Of a DNA stretch of 64,000 nt, positions 24,501 through 36,921 are shown piece by piece. The stretch spans positions 3,658,001 through 3,722,000 of the forward strand of contig NW_024045132.1 in assembly GCF_012273895.1 (NCBI RefSeq), in the 5' to 3' direction. Under the pieces are notes generated by a model, which searched no databases, was not told where the DNA came from, and saw only the letters and a program-made list of their open reading frames with translations. This DNA is from Zerene cesonia. Lineage: Eukaryota; Arthropoda; Insecta; Lepidoptera; Pieridae. Position 1 is the first letter of the stretch; each line of letters opens with the position of its first letter. The position numbers and the translations under genes are program-made.

Positions 24501-26079
24501 TTCAAAATAAGCAAGTCATTTCTTGAGGTTTCCTTCTTTCTCCGCAAATTAGCAAAGCAATCAATATTTGTATAGTGGCTGGCGTGGAGCCAATACCAAA
24601 GTTTGGCTCATCGATGTTTTGGCCAGCTTCGCGTTGTCCAAGTTTTAAGTACTTCAGCTGATCTTGGCCGGTCGATCTATTGCGTCTTGAAGAGTAGCAA
24701 TATTTAGCTTTATGCGTAGCTAACATTCTGCAAGATCGTGCATTCAATATAGGAGAAAATGTCGATCATGTTTCGGTTTATAAGCTACGTTCGGAAAGGC
24801 GTATTTTATACCAGAAAATGGTTATTATAGCAGCAGTTAAAGAGGTTTCATAATATGGTTATGAATTTAATCGCTTACTATGTTTCTATTTTTTACAATA
24901 TTACTAAATGTAAATCGCCAAATGTATTGTTTAGAGGAAAACGAGAAAACGGGTCGACCAAATCGGCTGTTTTTTAGATTTTTGTTAAGACACAAAGAGC
25001 AAACGTACCACAGGTAAAGCTGCCGGCGTACCGTAAGTATTAAATAAATAGTATCATTTTCACCTGATAAAAATATCTGAATAATCGTCGAGTCTGTAAG
25101 TTTCTTTGAGTTATGAATTTAACAAACGTACGGATATTGGTATAAATATTTCATTCAATTGGACTATACAATGAATGTAATAGAGAACTGGTAGAAGAAA
25201 CTTCATAATACCGTTAAATATTTATTTCATCTATCAATACTTAAGTAGCAGCAGGATAGCATTAGTAAAAATAACTATGTAATTTACATAATTATCAGGT
25301 ATATTATATTCTAAATGTAATATCTCAAGAAAGGCGCAGTTTTTTGTCTCAAATTGTTGGTATTGTTACTTCTCGATGGAACTACATTTTATAGATTCAC
25401 TAGCTCGACCTAACCATGATGTTCCGAAACCGGTTGGTAGTCTTTATAATTCGATTAAATTTTAAAAGTGAATAAAAGCGGAGCCAGTCGACTAAGTGCT
25501 TTTTTATCGTAAAAATGTAAGTTCAAAAGCCGATCCATTTGTAGTAGATAATAAAGCCATAATCGAAACATGCCCCATTCAACGCATCTCTATATTAATT
25601 TTTTTATTTTTTATATGTAACCTGCCACTATCAGGGGGTAAATGTTATTTCTTTCAATGGGCTTAGGCTCTCATACACTGAGTAGCACCTTCCCTTTATA
25701 TCCAATTGTTATTTTGTATTATTAGCTCGTATCAATAAATGTGTTTCTTCCTTCTTTCTTTCTTCACAACGATACAAACACAGCCGTGCGGGACCTTCGC
25801 ATCACCAATTTTAAATGCAAGATATTCAAAGGTGAAGTTTCGGAGGTTAAACCGCCCGTCGACATATTTGCAGCTGGCAGCGCGCCAGAGCCGCGAGTTC
25901 GCGAAATTGAAAATTTTAAAAACACCCTCCACTTAATGATTTTCTGTGGAATATTATAACATTTATGTCTTTGTCGCCTTCAGTATCTGAATAAGCGAAG
26001 TTGGTGTACGTTAATACTTTTGTAGTGTTATATTATATGAGTTCATGCTCCTTTACTTCACTAAAAGTTTTTTGAGTTA
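21546..26079. other. AT-rich noncoding block with scattered relics
   Basis: No supported gene. A degenerate minus-strand repeat lies at about 22955-23112 (ending ccacgggcgaagcctaagcg). A scrap of the A-tailed SINE-like family lies at 23685-23740 (gaggtagtgcctctgcaaat). Two stretches with fewer stops and higher GC than the surroundings, 24500-24750 and 25739-25960, are discussed as findings. Confidence 0.5.
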
Positions 26080-26245
26080 ATAGATGTTATTATACATATA
26101 AATCTTCCTCTTGAAATCACTCACTCACTCTATCTATTAAAAAAACCCCATCAAAATCTGTTGCGTAGTTTTAAAGATTTAATCATACATAGGGACATAC
26201 TGACAGAGAAAGCGACTTTGTTTTATACTATGTACTGTTATTCAA
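26080..26245 (+). repeat. Dispersed repeat family B
   Basis: Contains 'aatcttcctcttgaaatcac', 'aaaaaaaccccatcaaaatc', 'gcgtagttttaaagatttaa' and 'agagaaagcgactttgtttt', matching 53880-54010 block for block. The 5' head (cccgcggcttcgc..) is missing, so the copy is 5'-truncated. Confidence 0.7.
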
Positions 26246-26259
26246 TATGTAGTTTTTTT

Positions 26260-26583
26260 ATGTCACAGTCGGCAATGGAGCTGGTGGGACGCCTGATGGT
26301 AAGCGCTACCACCGCCCATGAACATTTGGAGAGGCACAAGGTTCATTGCAGACCTTTCGCCTCTAGAAATGGATTGCCGACTTTAAATTCGAAGGGATTA
26401 AGAAAGGATTGTCGAGAGGAATAAAGGAAAGAACTGGGAAGGGTAAGGAAAAGCATATGGGCCTCCGGCTCCCCCACTCACTGAACGAAACACAGCAAAA
26501 TGCTACTTCACTCCGGTCTTCTGTGGGAGTGTGATACTTCCCCGGTACGAGCTGGCCTAATTCGTGCCGAAGCATGCTCGACT
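26260..26583 (-). mobile_element. A-tailed SINE-like element (reverse, full-length)
   Basis: Reverse-complement copy of the family at 5733. From the left it reads ttttttatgtcacagtcgg (the A-tail on the minus strand), ctgatggtaagcgctaccac, aggaataaaggaaagaactg, ggcctccggctcccccactc, and ends tcgtgccgaagcatgctcga. It lies directly beside a family B copy. Confidence 0.8.
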
Positions 26584-27264
26584 ACCACACACATAACATA
26601 GTTCAAGAATATATTATACTAACTAGATTATTAGTGGGATAATAAATGTGTTCGAGCTGCACCTTACACAAACCCAGGGCAAGTTTACTAGCGCTGCAGA
26701 AACGCGGAGCGTAAGTAATAAACGTCTTCCAACATTGGAACTATCGTTAAACACGGAAATAGTAACTACGGAACTTTTGCACCAATCAAACAACATTTTT
26801 ATTCATTACAGTAGTGTGCGAACACAGTATATTACAGTAGTGTAAGAAAACAGTATAACGTTCCACTGTTTATTTCAACCGATCATAAACAGTAGGAGGT
26901 TCTTAATATAAATATACTTTTTGTGTTTGTTATCTTAAAAATTTCGGTTGTGTCATTCGAATTTGATGTTTTTATTTAATAGATGGTAACGGTAATATTA
27001 ATAAATGCCTACTACAAATTAAATGTATGACATACAGTTATTACATTTTTCATTGCTGATAAAATGAAAAATATTGGCGATTATTTTAATAGCAACAATT
27101 TTTTACTTATTCTTAGACAGTCAGGGTCTTCATCAAAGATATCGAAGCGCTATCGAAGATATCGAATAAAAAACTAATCAAAGATGTGTTGGTGCACCCA
27201 ACTCTTTCTAAAATGTATTTATTTTATAGTAGCCAAAATTGTAAATCAGGAACATAATCTTTCT

Positions 27265-27452
27265 TGTTATATATATAAAATTCTCGTGTCACAGTTTTCG
27301 TTGCCAAACTCCTCCGAAACGGCTTGACCGATTCCTCTGAAATTTGGTAAGCATATTGGGTAGGTCTGAGAATCGGCCAACATCTATTTTTTATCCCGAT
27401 ATTCCTACGGGATACGGACTTACGCGGGTGAAACCGCCGGGCGCAGCTAGTT
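27265..27452 (-). repeat. Short repeat family F variant
   Basis: On the minus strand the head ctagctgcgcccggcggttt and 'tccgtatcccgtaggaatat' match family F. The 3' half is different (aatttcagaggaatcggtca, ttcggaggagtttggcaacg, gtgacacgagaattttatat). It is a chimeric subfamily that shares the F head but a different tail. Confidence 0.7.
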
Positions 27453-30400
27453 CTTTATAAAATTTTTACAATTTTCAAGCAATCTGTGGGTATAGTCAAA
27501 TATGAGTCACTGGAACTGCGCATAATATTAATACATTAAAATATATAAAAATATTAGGACATTGTCTCTTAAACAAACACATCTTTTATTTAGTGATCAC
27601 AGCAGTCCGCAGAGCAGAGCATATATGTCTGAGCATATACACGACATTATAGAAAGTGCGGCGGTTGCGAACGCTGGACGCTGCGGTTCTCCTGGGTCCC
27701 TTCGTGAAGCTTCTGACAGCCCTCGAAAGTTGCTTAACTTCATGAAGGACCTGGGATGTTTTCAACTTTAACTTCTCGAAACTTGACGCCGATTTGCGGA
27801 AACATGCCCGTAATATTATAAATATTATGACCTTCATGTCATTAAATGAATAATCAATGAAGCAAGGAAATGAAGTGAAAACTATACCAAATCCCTACAT
27901 TGCATTAAAATTTGAAACCTTCCAATTTCCGATGAGAAGAAGTTTTTAATAGTGTTGAGGAAAGTCGCGAAGTTCGGTTAATTACAGTCTTCGCCAACTA
28001 ATTTGTACGGCTTTTGAGCTCGCACTAATTAATTTTACGAAGAAAAATATTTGTCTTGATTAATCTTTTGTTTGAAAGTTGGGATTTTTATAGATTTCAG
28101 CAATTTTTTATTGTCACCGTCTAAGAGTTTATAGCGTTAAATATCCATTTGAATGACAAGATAAGTTAAGCGGACTTTTTTCTCGTAAATCTTGCTACAA
28201 TTTTACAAAATAAAAAAATGATGTCTTAACAATGATTTTCGCAAAAATCTTTTTCTGTATAGGTATAATTAACATGTTTATTAGTTTCTGAAATTGTAAA
28301 TTATAACTTACTTAATGTTTCATTAACATATCCCAAACAAAACTGTAGGCAGCAGGATAATGAAGTCGATAATTTCGATATATTTTTCTAACTTCGCAAG
28401 TGAAAACAGAGACCTCTTACAGAGGTCAACTTCTAACTTGATCAAGGTAAACACGGGATAAACGAAAGTAAATGGTTCGTTAAAGCACAATAGAGCTAGT
28501 TACCAGGTATTTATTCAGCGATGGATCATCGAGGGGCGGGTAATAACAACCTCTCACTGTGTGGATTAATTCCGAAACTTAGTGGAACGTCTATCTTTTC
28601 CCAAGTATAAGACGCTCAGGATTAGCGGTGGTACAAGATATTAACTCTATATAGATACTCCAATGAATAAAATTTGAGTGTCTATTTCTATTAATAACAT
28701 AAACGCTTTTTACTAAATACATATAACGATATATACGCCGTACTTGTACCAAAAATCTCATTATTTTTTAATTTTTGTGTGTCTGTCAATTTCGGCTAAT
28801 CTCTGGAATAGCTTATTTGACGGGACTTTCACAGGCAGATAGCTGATGAAATAAAAACAAAACAGGAACTAATTTTTATTCCAATATTTCCTCTGGAACA
28901 CTGTGATTTGCTTATAATCAATATATCATTATTTTCAGAATCATTATTTATTATTTTATATCCTTGTTTCAGCGATATCTTAACCAGAGCAATATGTTTT
29001 ATAATATAATTTTCGCAATTTTTTATGTAGTAAAGAATATGGAATGAATAATATGCAATAAACAGTAAAACTTTATTTTTTGCACCACAAATAATTCTAG
29101 GAGATAGATTTAGATTATAATCGTGAGACAGTGTGGACGGCGTTTGATGATAACAAATATAAATTAGCTCGCAAATTATTACATAATCTATTCGACATTC
29201 AGCCCGTTGCTTCGCCCATGTAGTCACAGGAAAACATGTACTGTACCGGAGTTTTCCACGTAGTTTCCGTATAATTTGTTAGATAAATACTATCGTATGA
29301 TTCCGGGTCAGAGGAAGAAATAAGTAAAAAATGTATGTGTGTAATAATAATAATGAAATGTATTCAAATCGACTGCCCGTACGAACTTCACTGTGTTCAC
29401 ATCCAACCAATAAAACAACCGTAATCATAAATAACCTAAAACCATGTCCGAAGGCCTTTGATTTGAAAACGTTAGTTAGCTGGCATGGCACCAACGTGGT
29501 TACTGGCTACTGGCTATATTGACAGCCAGGCAGTAAAGCCCGCACTAACATTGTCACGGGTCGTTTGCGGGTGGCAATGGTGCCAGGACACATGTTCTGT
29601 CTTACACACTGCTAGCGAACGAATAAATTACATGACATAAATAGATTTATTATTGTTACAAGAAAACTTCAAACATTTTCTATTTATATGCTTATAGATG
29701 ACTACGGAGAGAATTAAACTGGGCAAATTTAATTCGTTTAAGTGTTTATCTTAATACTTGTGTTGTTAAGCTACGCATTTTCCAACTGCTTTTAATCAAG
29801 ATTAGAAATAGCACCTATTTAGTAGAAATGAAGGACAACTTTTTTTACACGCTTTTTATTAGCTTCACCAGTATGTTTGTTTGTAACCGACTTCTTTGGG
29901 CGCGATTTTGACCCACTTTAAACGGCCAGATTTCGTTCAAACTTTGTATATTTATTGAGGACCGATGACAATACACTAATTTGATAAAATTATTCCAGTT
30001 TTCAATTTGCAAAATATGATTTTTGTCAAAGCGTGTTTTTTAGTTTTTTTAAACTATTATATTTTATTTATTAAATCTTACTAGGTGGAAGTTCTCATAG
30101 AAATCATGAGTCAGCTCTTTAGCCATCTTATTTATTTTATTTATTTAAGAAAAAAATATTTTACGTCGTTGCAACTGCACTTTAATTATTTATTTTTTTT
30201 TGTCCACTGTCTACAAGAATTACAAGGAAACAAAACATATTTTATTTAAAGATAGGTAGCGATTCATTTATAATCATTTTAGTTAGGTTTTTATTGATAG
30301 GATAATGATGATACAAGCATATTACTAGAAATAATTTCAGTTTCTTTCGTTTACGATAGTTTTATAACACTATGTCGTTAAGTAATAAACATTAATTAAT

Positions 30401-31815
30401 AAATTTTTATTCGTTACTTAGGCAAATTTTATGCTAATTCTGATACAAATACTACAGACAATTTTAGTAATATCAGACTTAGTTTATTTTACTGGTACAT
30501 GTGGGAATCCAAAAATCTTACCAGTGTCATAAGAATTAAAGACTACTTATACAAACGCAAATCTAAGGTTTCCTTACCTCATTATTATGTCTCCCTTCAT
30601 ACACATGAAGAAAATGACATCCCGGCGATTCCTTATATTTATCTGACTATACATCCGACTTTTAGAACATTCAACAAACATTACTTTTCATTCGAAATAT
30701 AGCCATCTCAACACAGTGAGTCAACAGCTCGATGGCTCATGTCAGCGGTCGGAGATTACGTCAGATTAAGTTTAAAATCTACAATGATCATTACTGGACT
30801 TGGCAAGGCCTTCGGATCACGTCGGCCCATATTTGTGTACCGCAAAGCCGAGGAAACGACTCGACTTAAAAACGCTCGCCATTTTCGGATTTGCATTTTA
30901 AAAAGCGCTTCAAGCTGCTTCGCGACACTTTTTTTGGGTGAGAATTTAATTTTTGTTTTTACTAAGCGACATTTAAAATTCTATTAATTTAGTTCGCTGA
31001 ACTAATTCTGCGGATTTCGGCAAATTGTTGCGGCTCGTTGATACGAGTATTTATACAAAAAGGTAAGGATACTTCAAGCGTGGTAAAAGGAATTAAAGAT
31101 GTCTGATAAACTAAGCGTAATAAATAATAATAATTTAACTATTTAGCAGCAATTTTGAGCATAGCATTATGTCTTATTTATTGTACACAATTAATTGATA
31201 ACGCGTATATGCGAAGTACTGGGAATGGTGACTATGAGACTTTTATTACGTGGGCGAAGCCGCAGACGGAAGGCTAGTGTATTATATTTTTATGAACAAG
31301 TAGTTGTGTTCTTGTTAAATATAAACGTTATAACAATTTAAATAATCACAACAATTTAACCATTTAATGCCCTTTAAAATAACCCGATATAAATATGTTA
31401 TAGGTATATCAAAGAAAACATGAAATCAACTCAGTTAATCAAACGTCAGCTTACGTATAACCAGAAAATGCATCCAATAAAAAAGGTCAACCGGACGGGT
31501 TTTGACACCGAATTAAAAATTGCACGACTTTGCAATAGCTTTTATTGGGTTTCATCTCGTATCATAAATGTATTTCATGCAATATACCGCTTAATCGGAT
31601 GATAGTTATAATGAGGGCACACCGAGAGCACTCGGAGAGTGTCGGGGTCACAGCAAATTGGAGGGGGGTACTTCATTTTGAAAGAAACATGCCGTAACAT
31701 AATGCGCGTTTCGGTTTATTAAATACTTTTAAATTTGGGTTGAGGCTCGTCTCGCTGATGTTTTGTGTTGAATGCGAAATTATTCCATTAGTTTTTGGTT
31801 TTTATTTATTATATT
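27453..31815. other. Noncoding block
   Basis: No supported gene in over 4 kb. A low-stop, GC-richer stretch at 27600-27830 and a similar one at 30715-31010 are listed as findings. Eroded repeat heads occur at 29195-29225 (gcccgttgcttcgcccatgt) and 31248-31280 (gggcgaagccgcagacggaa). A 132-codon minus-strand frame (28829-29227) begins inside such a relic and shows no domain. Confidence 0.5.
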
Positions 31816-31999
31816 AGTAGCTTTCCGCCCGTGGATTCTTCTGGGAAGGAATGAAACATTAGCCCGAGGTTTTTTCTGCACAGTTTCAGATCTCTTGGGG
31901 AAGAAGTATACTGTCTTTTGTGGGGTCTCAAACTACGTCTGTGCTAAAATTTCTCTAAATGGTTCCAGTGGTTTAGGTATGAATTCTCTACCTACCTAA
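31816..31999 (+). repeat. Degenerate dispersed repeat
   Basis: Starts tagtagctttccgcccgtgg and ends tggttccagtggtttaggta, the usual head and tail sequence of another lepidopteran short repeat. The middle is diverged. Confidence 0.55.
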
Positions 32000-32034
32000 T
32001 TACATAATATAACAATTTCACTATTATATATATA

Positions 32035-32118
32035 ATCATCATCAGCCCATATATGTTCCCACTGCTGGGACGCAGGCCTCCTATGAGGGTTCAGGTCATA
32101 ATCCTCCACGCTAGCCAA
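32035..32118 (-). mobile_element. tRNA-derived SINE, 3' fragment
   Basis: atcatcatcagcccatatat, gttcccactgctgggacgca, ggcctcctatgagggttcag and aatcctccacgctagccaa match 51782-51865 of the full SINE at 51767-52080 with few differences. The copy keeps only the 3' end (the TGA-repeat side) and lacks the tRNA-like head, the expected result of 5' truncation. Confidence 0.8.
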
Positions 32119-32306
32119 CTGTATTGTTGTTATATTATACTTAAAATGAGTATTTTACCGAAAATAACATGCTCAAAGATGTGCTATCTTATTTTTATTA
32201 CAAAATAACTAATGTTGAAACTAGTAAAGATCGAGTTGTGTGCTACTAAAGATCGAGGGACAACCTTATGCCATTTTCTCACCCCGACTAAACACATGGC
32301 ATTAGT

Positions 32307-33306
32307 NNNNNNNNNNNNNNNNNNNNNNNNNNNNNNNNNNNNNNNNNNNNNNNNNNNNNNNNNNNNNNNNNNNNNNNNNNNNNNNNNNNNNNNNNNNNNN
32401 NNNNNNNNNNNNNNNNNNNNNNNNNNNNNNNNNNNNNNNNNNNNNNNNNNNNNNNNNNNNNNNNNNNNNNNNNNNNNNNNNNNNNNNNNNNNNNNNNNNN
32501 NNNNNNNNNNNNNNNNNNNNNNNNNNNNNNNNNNNNNNNNNNNNNNNNNNNNNNNNNNNNNNNNNNNNNNNNNNNNNNNNNNNNNNNNNNNNNNNNNNNN
32601 NNNNNNNNNNNNNNNNNNNNNNNNNNNNNNNNNNNNNNNNNNNNNNNNNNNNNNNNNNNNNNNNNNNNNNNNNNNNNNNNNNNNNNNNNNNNNNNNNNNN
32701 NNNNNNNNNNNNNNNNNNNNNNNNNNNNNNNNNNNNNNNNNNNNNNNNNNNNNNNNNNNNNNNNNNNNNNNNNNNNNNNNNNNNNNNNNNNNNNNNNNNN
32801 NNNNNNNNNNNNNNNNNNNNNNNNNNNNNNNNNNNNNNNNNNNNNNNNNNNNNNNNNNNNNNNNNNNNNNNNNNNNNNNNNNNNNNNNNNNNNNNNNNNN
32901 NNNNNNNNNNNNNNNNNNNNNNNNNNNNNNNNNNNNNNNNNNNNNNNNNNNNNNNNNNNNNNNNNNNNNNNNNNNNNNNNNNNNNNNNNNNNNNNNNNNN
33001 NNNNNNNNNNNNNNNNNNNNNNNNNNNNNNNNNNNNNNNNNNNNNNNNNNNNNNNNNNNNNNNNNNNNNNNNNNNNNNNNNNNNNNNNNNNNNNNNNNNN
33101 NNNNNNNNNNNNNNNNNNNNNNNNNNNNNNNNNNNNNNNNNNNNNNNNNNNNNNNNNNNNNNNNNNNNNNNNNNNNNNNNNNNNNNNNNNNNNNNNNNNN
33201 NNNNNNNNNNNNNNNNNNNNNNNNNNNNNNNNNNNNNNNNNNNNNNNNNNNNNNNNNNNNNNNNNNNNNNNNNNNNNNNNNNNNNNNNNNNNNNNNNNNN
33301 NNNNNN
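32307..33306. other. Assembly gap (1000 N)
   Basis: Exactly 1000 N. Its right edge is 70 bp inside a mariner-type terminus. Confidence 0.99.
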
Positions 33307-33376
33307 GTAATAAATGTTATTTGCAGTTAACAATTTTCTTTTTTCTTTATTACAATATTTATGGCAAGACTAGGTA
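33307..33376. mobile_element. mariner-type element, one terminus
   Basis: These 70 bases are the exact reverse complement of 3724-3793, ending atggcaagactaggta followed by TA (33377-33378). It is one end of a second copy of the transposon at 3724, in opposite orientation. The other end is not visible left of the gap, so the rest of the copy lies in the N run or is missing. A 77-codon frame starting in this terminus is spurious. Confidence 0.8.
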
Positions 33377-33639
33377 TATATCGATATCCAACGTTCGAAG
33401 GCATTATGAATATTGCATTGGCAGAAATGAGCTCAGTATACCAGCAGCCTAAGTGGTCGTTAAAGAAGCCCATTTTATCGTACTTTCTGAATATTTCAAC
33501 AAGATGGAATAAAATGTTCCGCCAAGAAGACGTTCATGCTCGTATAAATAACTGTTTATTCATACATATGGATGATATTTGTGTATTTGTATGATTTATG
33601 AACGTATTAATTAACTGATACATGTGATATTCCTTGGGT

Positions 33640-33855
33640 TCGATTTAATATAATATCAGTTGCACTCTGCCCGTAGTCGCGTACCTGCGTCTGCGGTAGT
33701 CGTTTATCGTAATTGAAATAATGTAATCTATCCTATTTTTTTAAGTTGGATCAAACTGCATATTGTGTGCAAATTTGATGAAAATCGGTTGAGTAGTTTA
33801 GGTGTCCATCGCGGGCAAACAATGTGACATGTAATTAATATATATTAAGATGAAT
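33640..33855 (+). repeat. Lepidopteran short repeat
   Basis: Blocks gcccgtagtcgcgtacctgc, aatttgatgaaaatcggttg, agtagtttaggtgtccatcg, cgggcaaacaatgtgacatg and a final tatatattaagatga. The 'aaatcggttgagtagttta' core is a recurring feature of this class of repeat. Not coding. Confidence 0.6.
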
Positions 33856-34418
33856 TAGTAACGTAGATGACAATTTCATTGAGTTTAATGAAAGCAACAT
33901 AGCTATGAAGAATATTATTATAATTTCATGTTAAAATAGCGCCTCTTTAGAATTAAATGACCCAAATTTCACATTCGAATAACGTGAAAATAAATTTTGG
34001 TATGATTGTGAAATATCTTTATTTAATTTTTAACTGGCTGTTATCTGAAAACAGAAGTAGAATAATTTGAAGGAAACAAAACAGTCTATTGGCAAGTAAA
34101 CCCTGGCTCCTAGCTAGTTTATATTGTGCCTGGCAATATGTTTTAAACAGATATATGACAAACAATATAAACTGAACTGTGTGTAAAGCTGTCGACAAAT
34201 ATTAGCGTAACACTAGAGCACAAGGCAAATACCATAATGGAGCATTTCCACTGTTCGCATTGAGATATCATATTTTATTTATTATTTAAGTAAATTATCA
34301 TATTTGAAACTAAGTCACATACATTATTCTTATGACACGACGGGTTTTGGTCATGTTTTAACAAGTGAATTATAGGGTTCAATTATACATATAATGTGAC
34401 TGATTTGTAAGTAAAACT

Positions 34419-34591
34419 TAGAAATTAAAAATTAAAAACATCTCTCCATGACCACGCTCGCTGTAAAGTGTTCGAAACGTCTGGTTAATAAGATAGTGAA
34501 TAAATCGCGTTTAAAATCCGTTAAAAAGTTTTTAATTTCTAAATGTATAATACTCGCGTAAAATCAAACACAAGAAAATACTAAAAACAAG
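34419..34591 (-). mobile_element. Foldback MITE-like element, copy 2
   Basis: Reverse-oriented copy of 7420-7609. The long arm (34499-34542) is the reverse complement of 7467-7510, including the 11 extra bases. The core carries gtgttcgaaacgtc, and the flank gtataatactcgcgtaaaat also matches. The other arm is shortened to agaaattaaaaattaaaaac. Confidence 0.65.
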
Positions 34592-34904
34592 AATTCCTTG
34601 ACACTCTCTTCATAACCGCCTCGTTTTTAATATGTTCTAAATATATAATAAAGATGTTGCTAGCTTTCTGAACTTTCCGCATTTATGTACGATTTCTTAT
34701 TATTTTTGATGGCATAACTAATCGACTTTTCGATTTCAAAAAATTACACTTATCTACAGCCCTAAAACAAACATTTAATACGACTTATATAAATACAAAT
34801 TTCTATATCTCTTTTATTTTCAATTATCTAGATATGTATCTGTATAAATAAATCCCACTTATATTTGAAAAGTATATCAGTATGGATGAATTATGGATTT
34901 TTAT

Positions 34905-35052
34905 TACTGTTTTAGGTGAAAACAGTTTATTGTATCTGTATGTAATTTGGTACAGAGATAGATTATGGTCTCCAGACCATATATCCATTATCATATAGGC
35001 TTCTGTTTACCCAGGTACCACGCGAATGACGCCGCGGGTTACAGCTAGTAAA
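34905..35052 (-). repeat. Degenerate dispersed repeat
   Basis: Ends ccacgcgaatgacgccgcgg then gttacagctagta, the inverted head of the lepidopteran short-repeat class. The rest (ggtacagagatagattatgg) fits but is diverged. Confidence 0.5.
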
Positions 35053-36289
35053 AAAAAAAGCCCAAGTGTAAATTCAGTCTAATGCAAACCCGATCACGTT
35101 TCCCATTGATACTGTTACTGGAATGCGTGAAAAAACATTTCATTCGTCTCAAATACCCCACTTTGTTATAACTTTCAGTATAATGATGTGGATTGAATTT
35201 CCTCTCTCTAATGTCTCTCGAGTTTGATATTGGATAGAAAATATATTTTCACCTTGAATAGTTTAATTTTTCAACCTACTTCAAAAATAGAGGACTATCA
35301 ATGATCTAATAACTTCGTTTCCTTTTTTGGCTTTGTAAGGTCCCCTGAACTTTTGATTCCGTGAACCGATTTTAATGATTCTTTTTTATTTGATTTGAGC
35401 GCAGGTTTTGTTAAATATATTTAGAATGTAAGATTCACGTTTTTTTTTCAAATCACTTAACTATTAACATACTATCTTTCCGCTCGTGGCTTCGCCCGCA
35501 TAGTCAAAGGAACACCCACATAGTTCATATTAGCAATTTTTATTTTATATTATAGATTTTAATCATTAAAATGTTTTAATTAATAACACTTCAGAAAATA
35601 CAAAATCCCGAAAACATCATACATACGAATGCAATCATTTAGCAGGGAAATGAAACAATAACCCTCGAAGGTTTCCCGGAATGGAAATAGGCCTGAATTT
35701 AATCAAATCCTACAAAACGTGGAGCTCCGTGCCATGCGTAATCGAAACGCGTACAGACGCACAACAGACCTAACCGCAGTCCATTGCAGGCACAGCTTGC
35801 GTGTACCACATTGTACGAACGAATGGTAGAAGAGATGATGCTATAGAAATGTTAACAGTTAATAACTCAAATATTTGTTTTATTTTTTTAATGTATCTAT
35901 TGATAACGTAGTATTTTTTTCACTGTCGACGAATGTTGTTTTCTCATTTTGAATGATTAGACTGTTATTATTATTTTTTTCAATAATAAGTTATTACGGA
36001 ATTGTGTCAATTTCCGTTTGGTATGATAGCTATAATTGACGGGATTTTATAAAATACTACTGAATGCGTTATATGCGTGTGAATACACACATATTCATAA
36101 AAAACACGTATAGGTATGTAATTTTTTTTTCGTTATGTATAACGAAACGAAAAATACTGTAGTATTTTATGTGATTGTATCATTACATCATCTACGATAC
36201 GGCCTAGCGTATAGCTTTTGTAACTAGCAAAATAAGTCTTAGGCAATGTGTAGACTTGCGTAGAAATACAATATATACGTATAATATAA
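35053..36289. other. Noncoding block
   Basis: No gene. Another eroded head is at 35478-35520 (cgctcgtggcttcgcccgca). A GC-richer stretch at 35690-35830 is not repeat-like and is listed as a finding. Confidence 0.5.
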
Positions 36290-36470
36290 GGTTAAGAGTT
36301 TATTTATTTGTTTGAACGTACTTATTTTAGGAAATACTGGACTGATTTCAAAAATTATTTGATTGTTTATATGTACATTGTAGTTGATATCTGCGAGCTA
36401 TGTGCTAGCTGTAGCACGGTCCACTAGAGCTATACCTACCACGAACAAAGCCGGGCGGACACAACAATAG
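36290..36470 (-). repeat. Degenerate dispersed repeat
   Basis: On the minus strand it begins gtccgcccggctttgttcgt and runs to 'gtacgttcaaacaaataaat'. It has the layout of the short-repeat class, with a poorly preserved middle. Confidence 0.5.
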
Positions 36471-36921
36471 TAAACAAACATCCTCTAATACATTAAGAGT
36501 TTCAACAACATTAATTTAAACTAGCTAAGTATAAACGACTTCCTAACAACTCGTATTGGGGCTTAACGACCAGTGTGGTGGTTTAGTGTGGATGAGGTTC
36601 GTGATAAACAACAAATACTGAAGTGTTACCCGGCTGTCTTTACTTTTTACTGTTTTATTTTATATTGCTTTAATTACCAGTGGAAGAATATAGTACGGTC
36701 TACTCCACATGTCACAAGGGGCTGCTGAAAACCAGTGTTGTGTAATAGGCAGGCAGGCATTATCTTTAACTGTGTCAACCCCTTTCTCTGCAATTAACGA
36801 GCCGCATTGTATATTACTTTTTAAATTTAATTTTGCGTGTTAGTTTTAGTGTAGATATGAAATTAGTTATTATTTGCAAATTTATTTAGATTTTGTTTCA
36901 CATTGTTCAAGTTTACTGTTT

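Noticed and set aside
28829..29227. 132-codon minus-strand frame
   Set aside because: It starts inside an eroded repeat head and continues as Ile/Tyr/Asn-rich sequence with no domain; it looks like chance.
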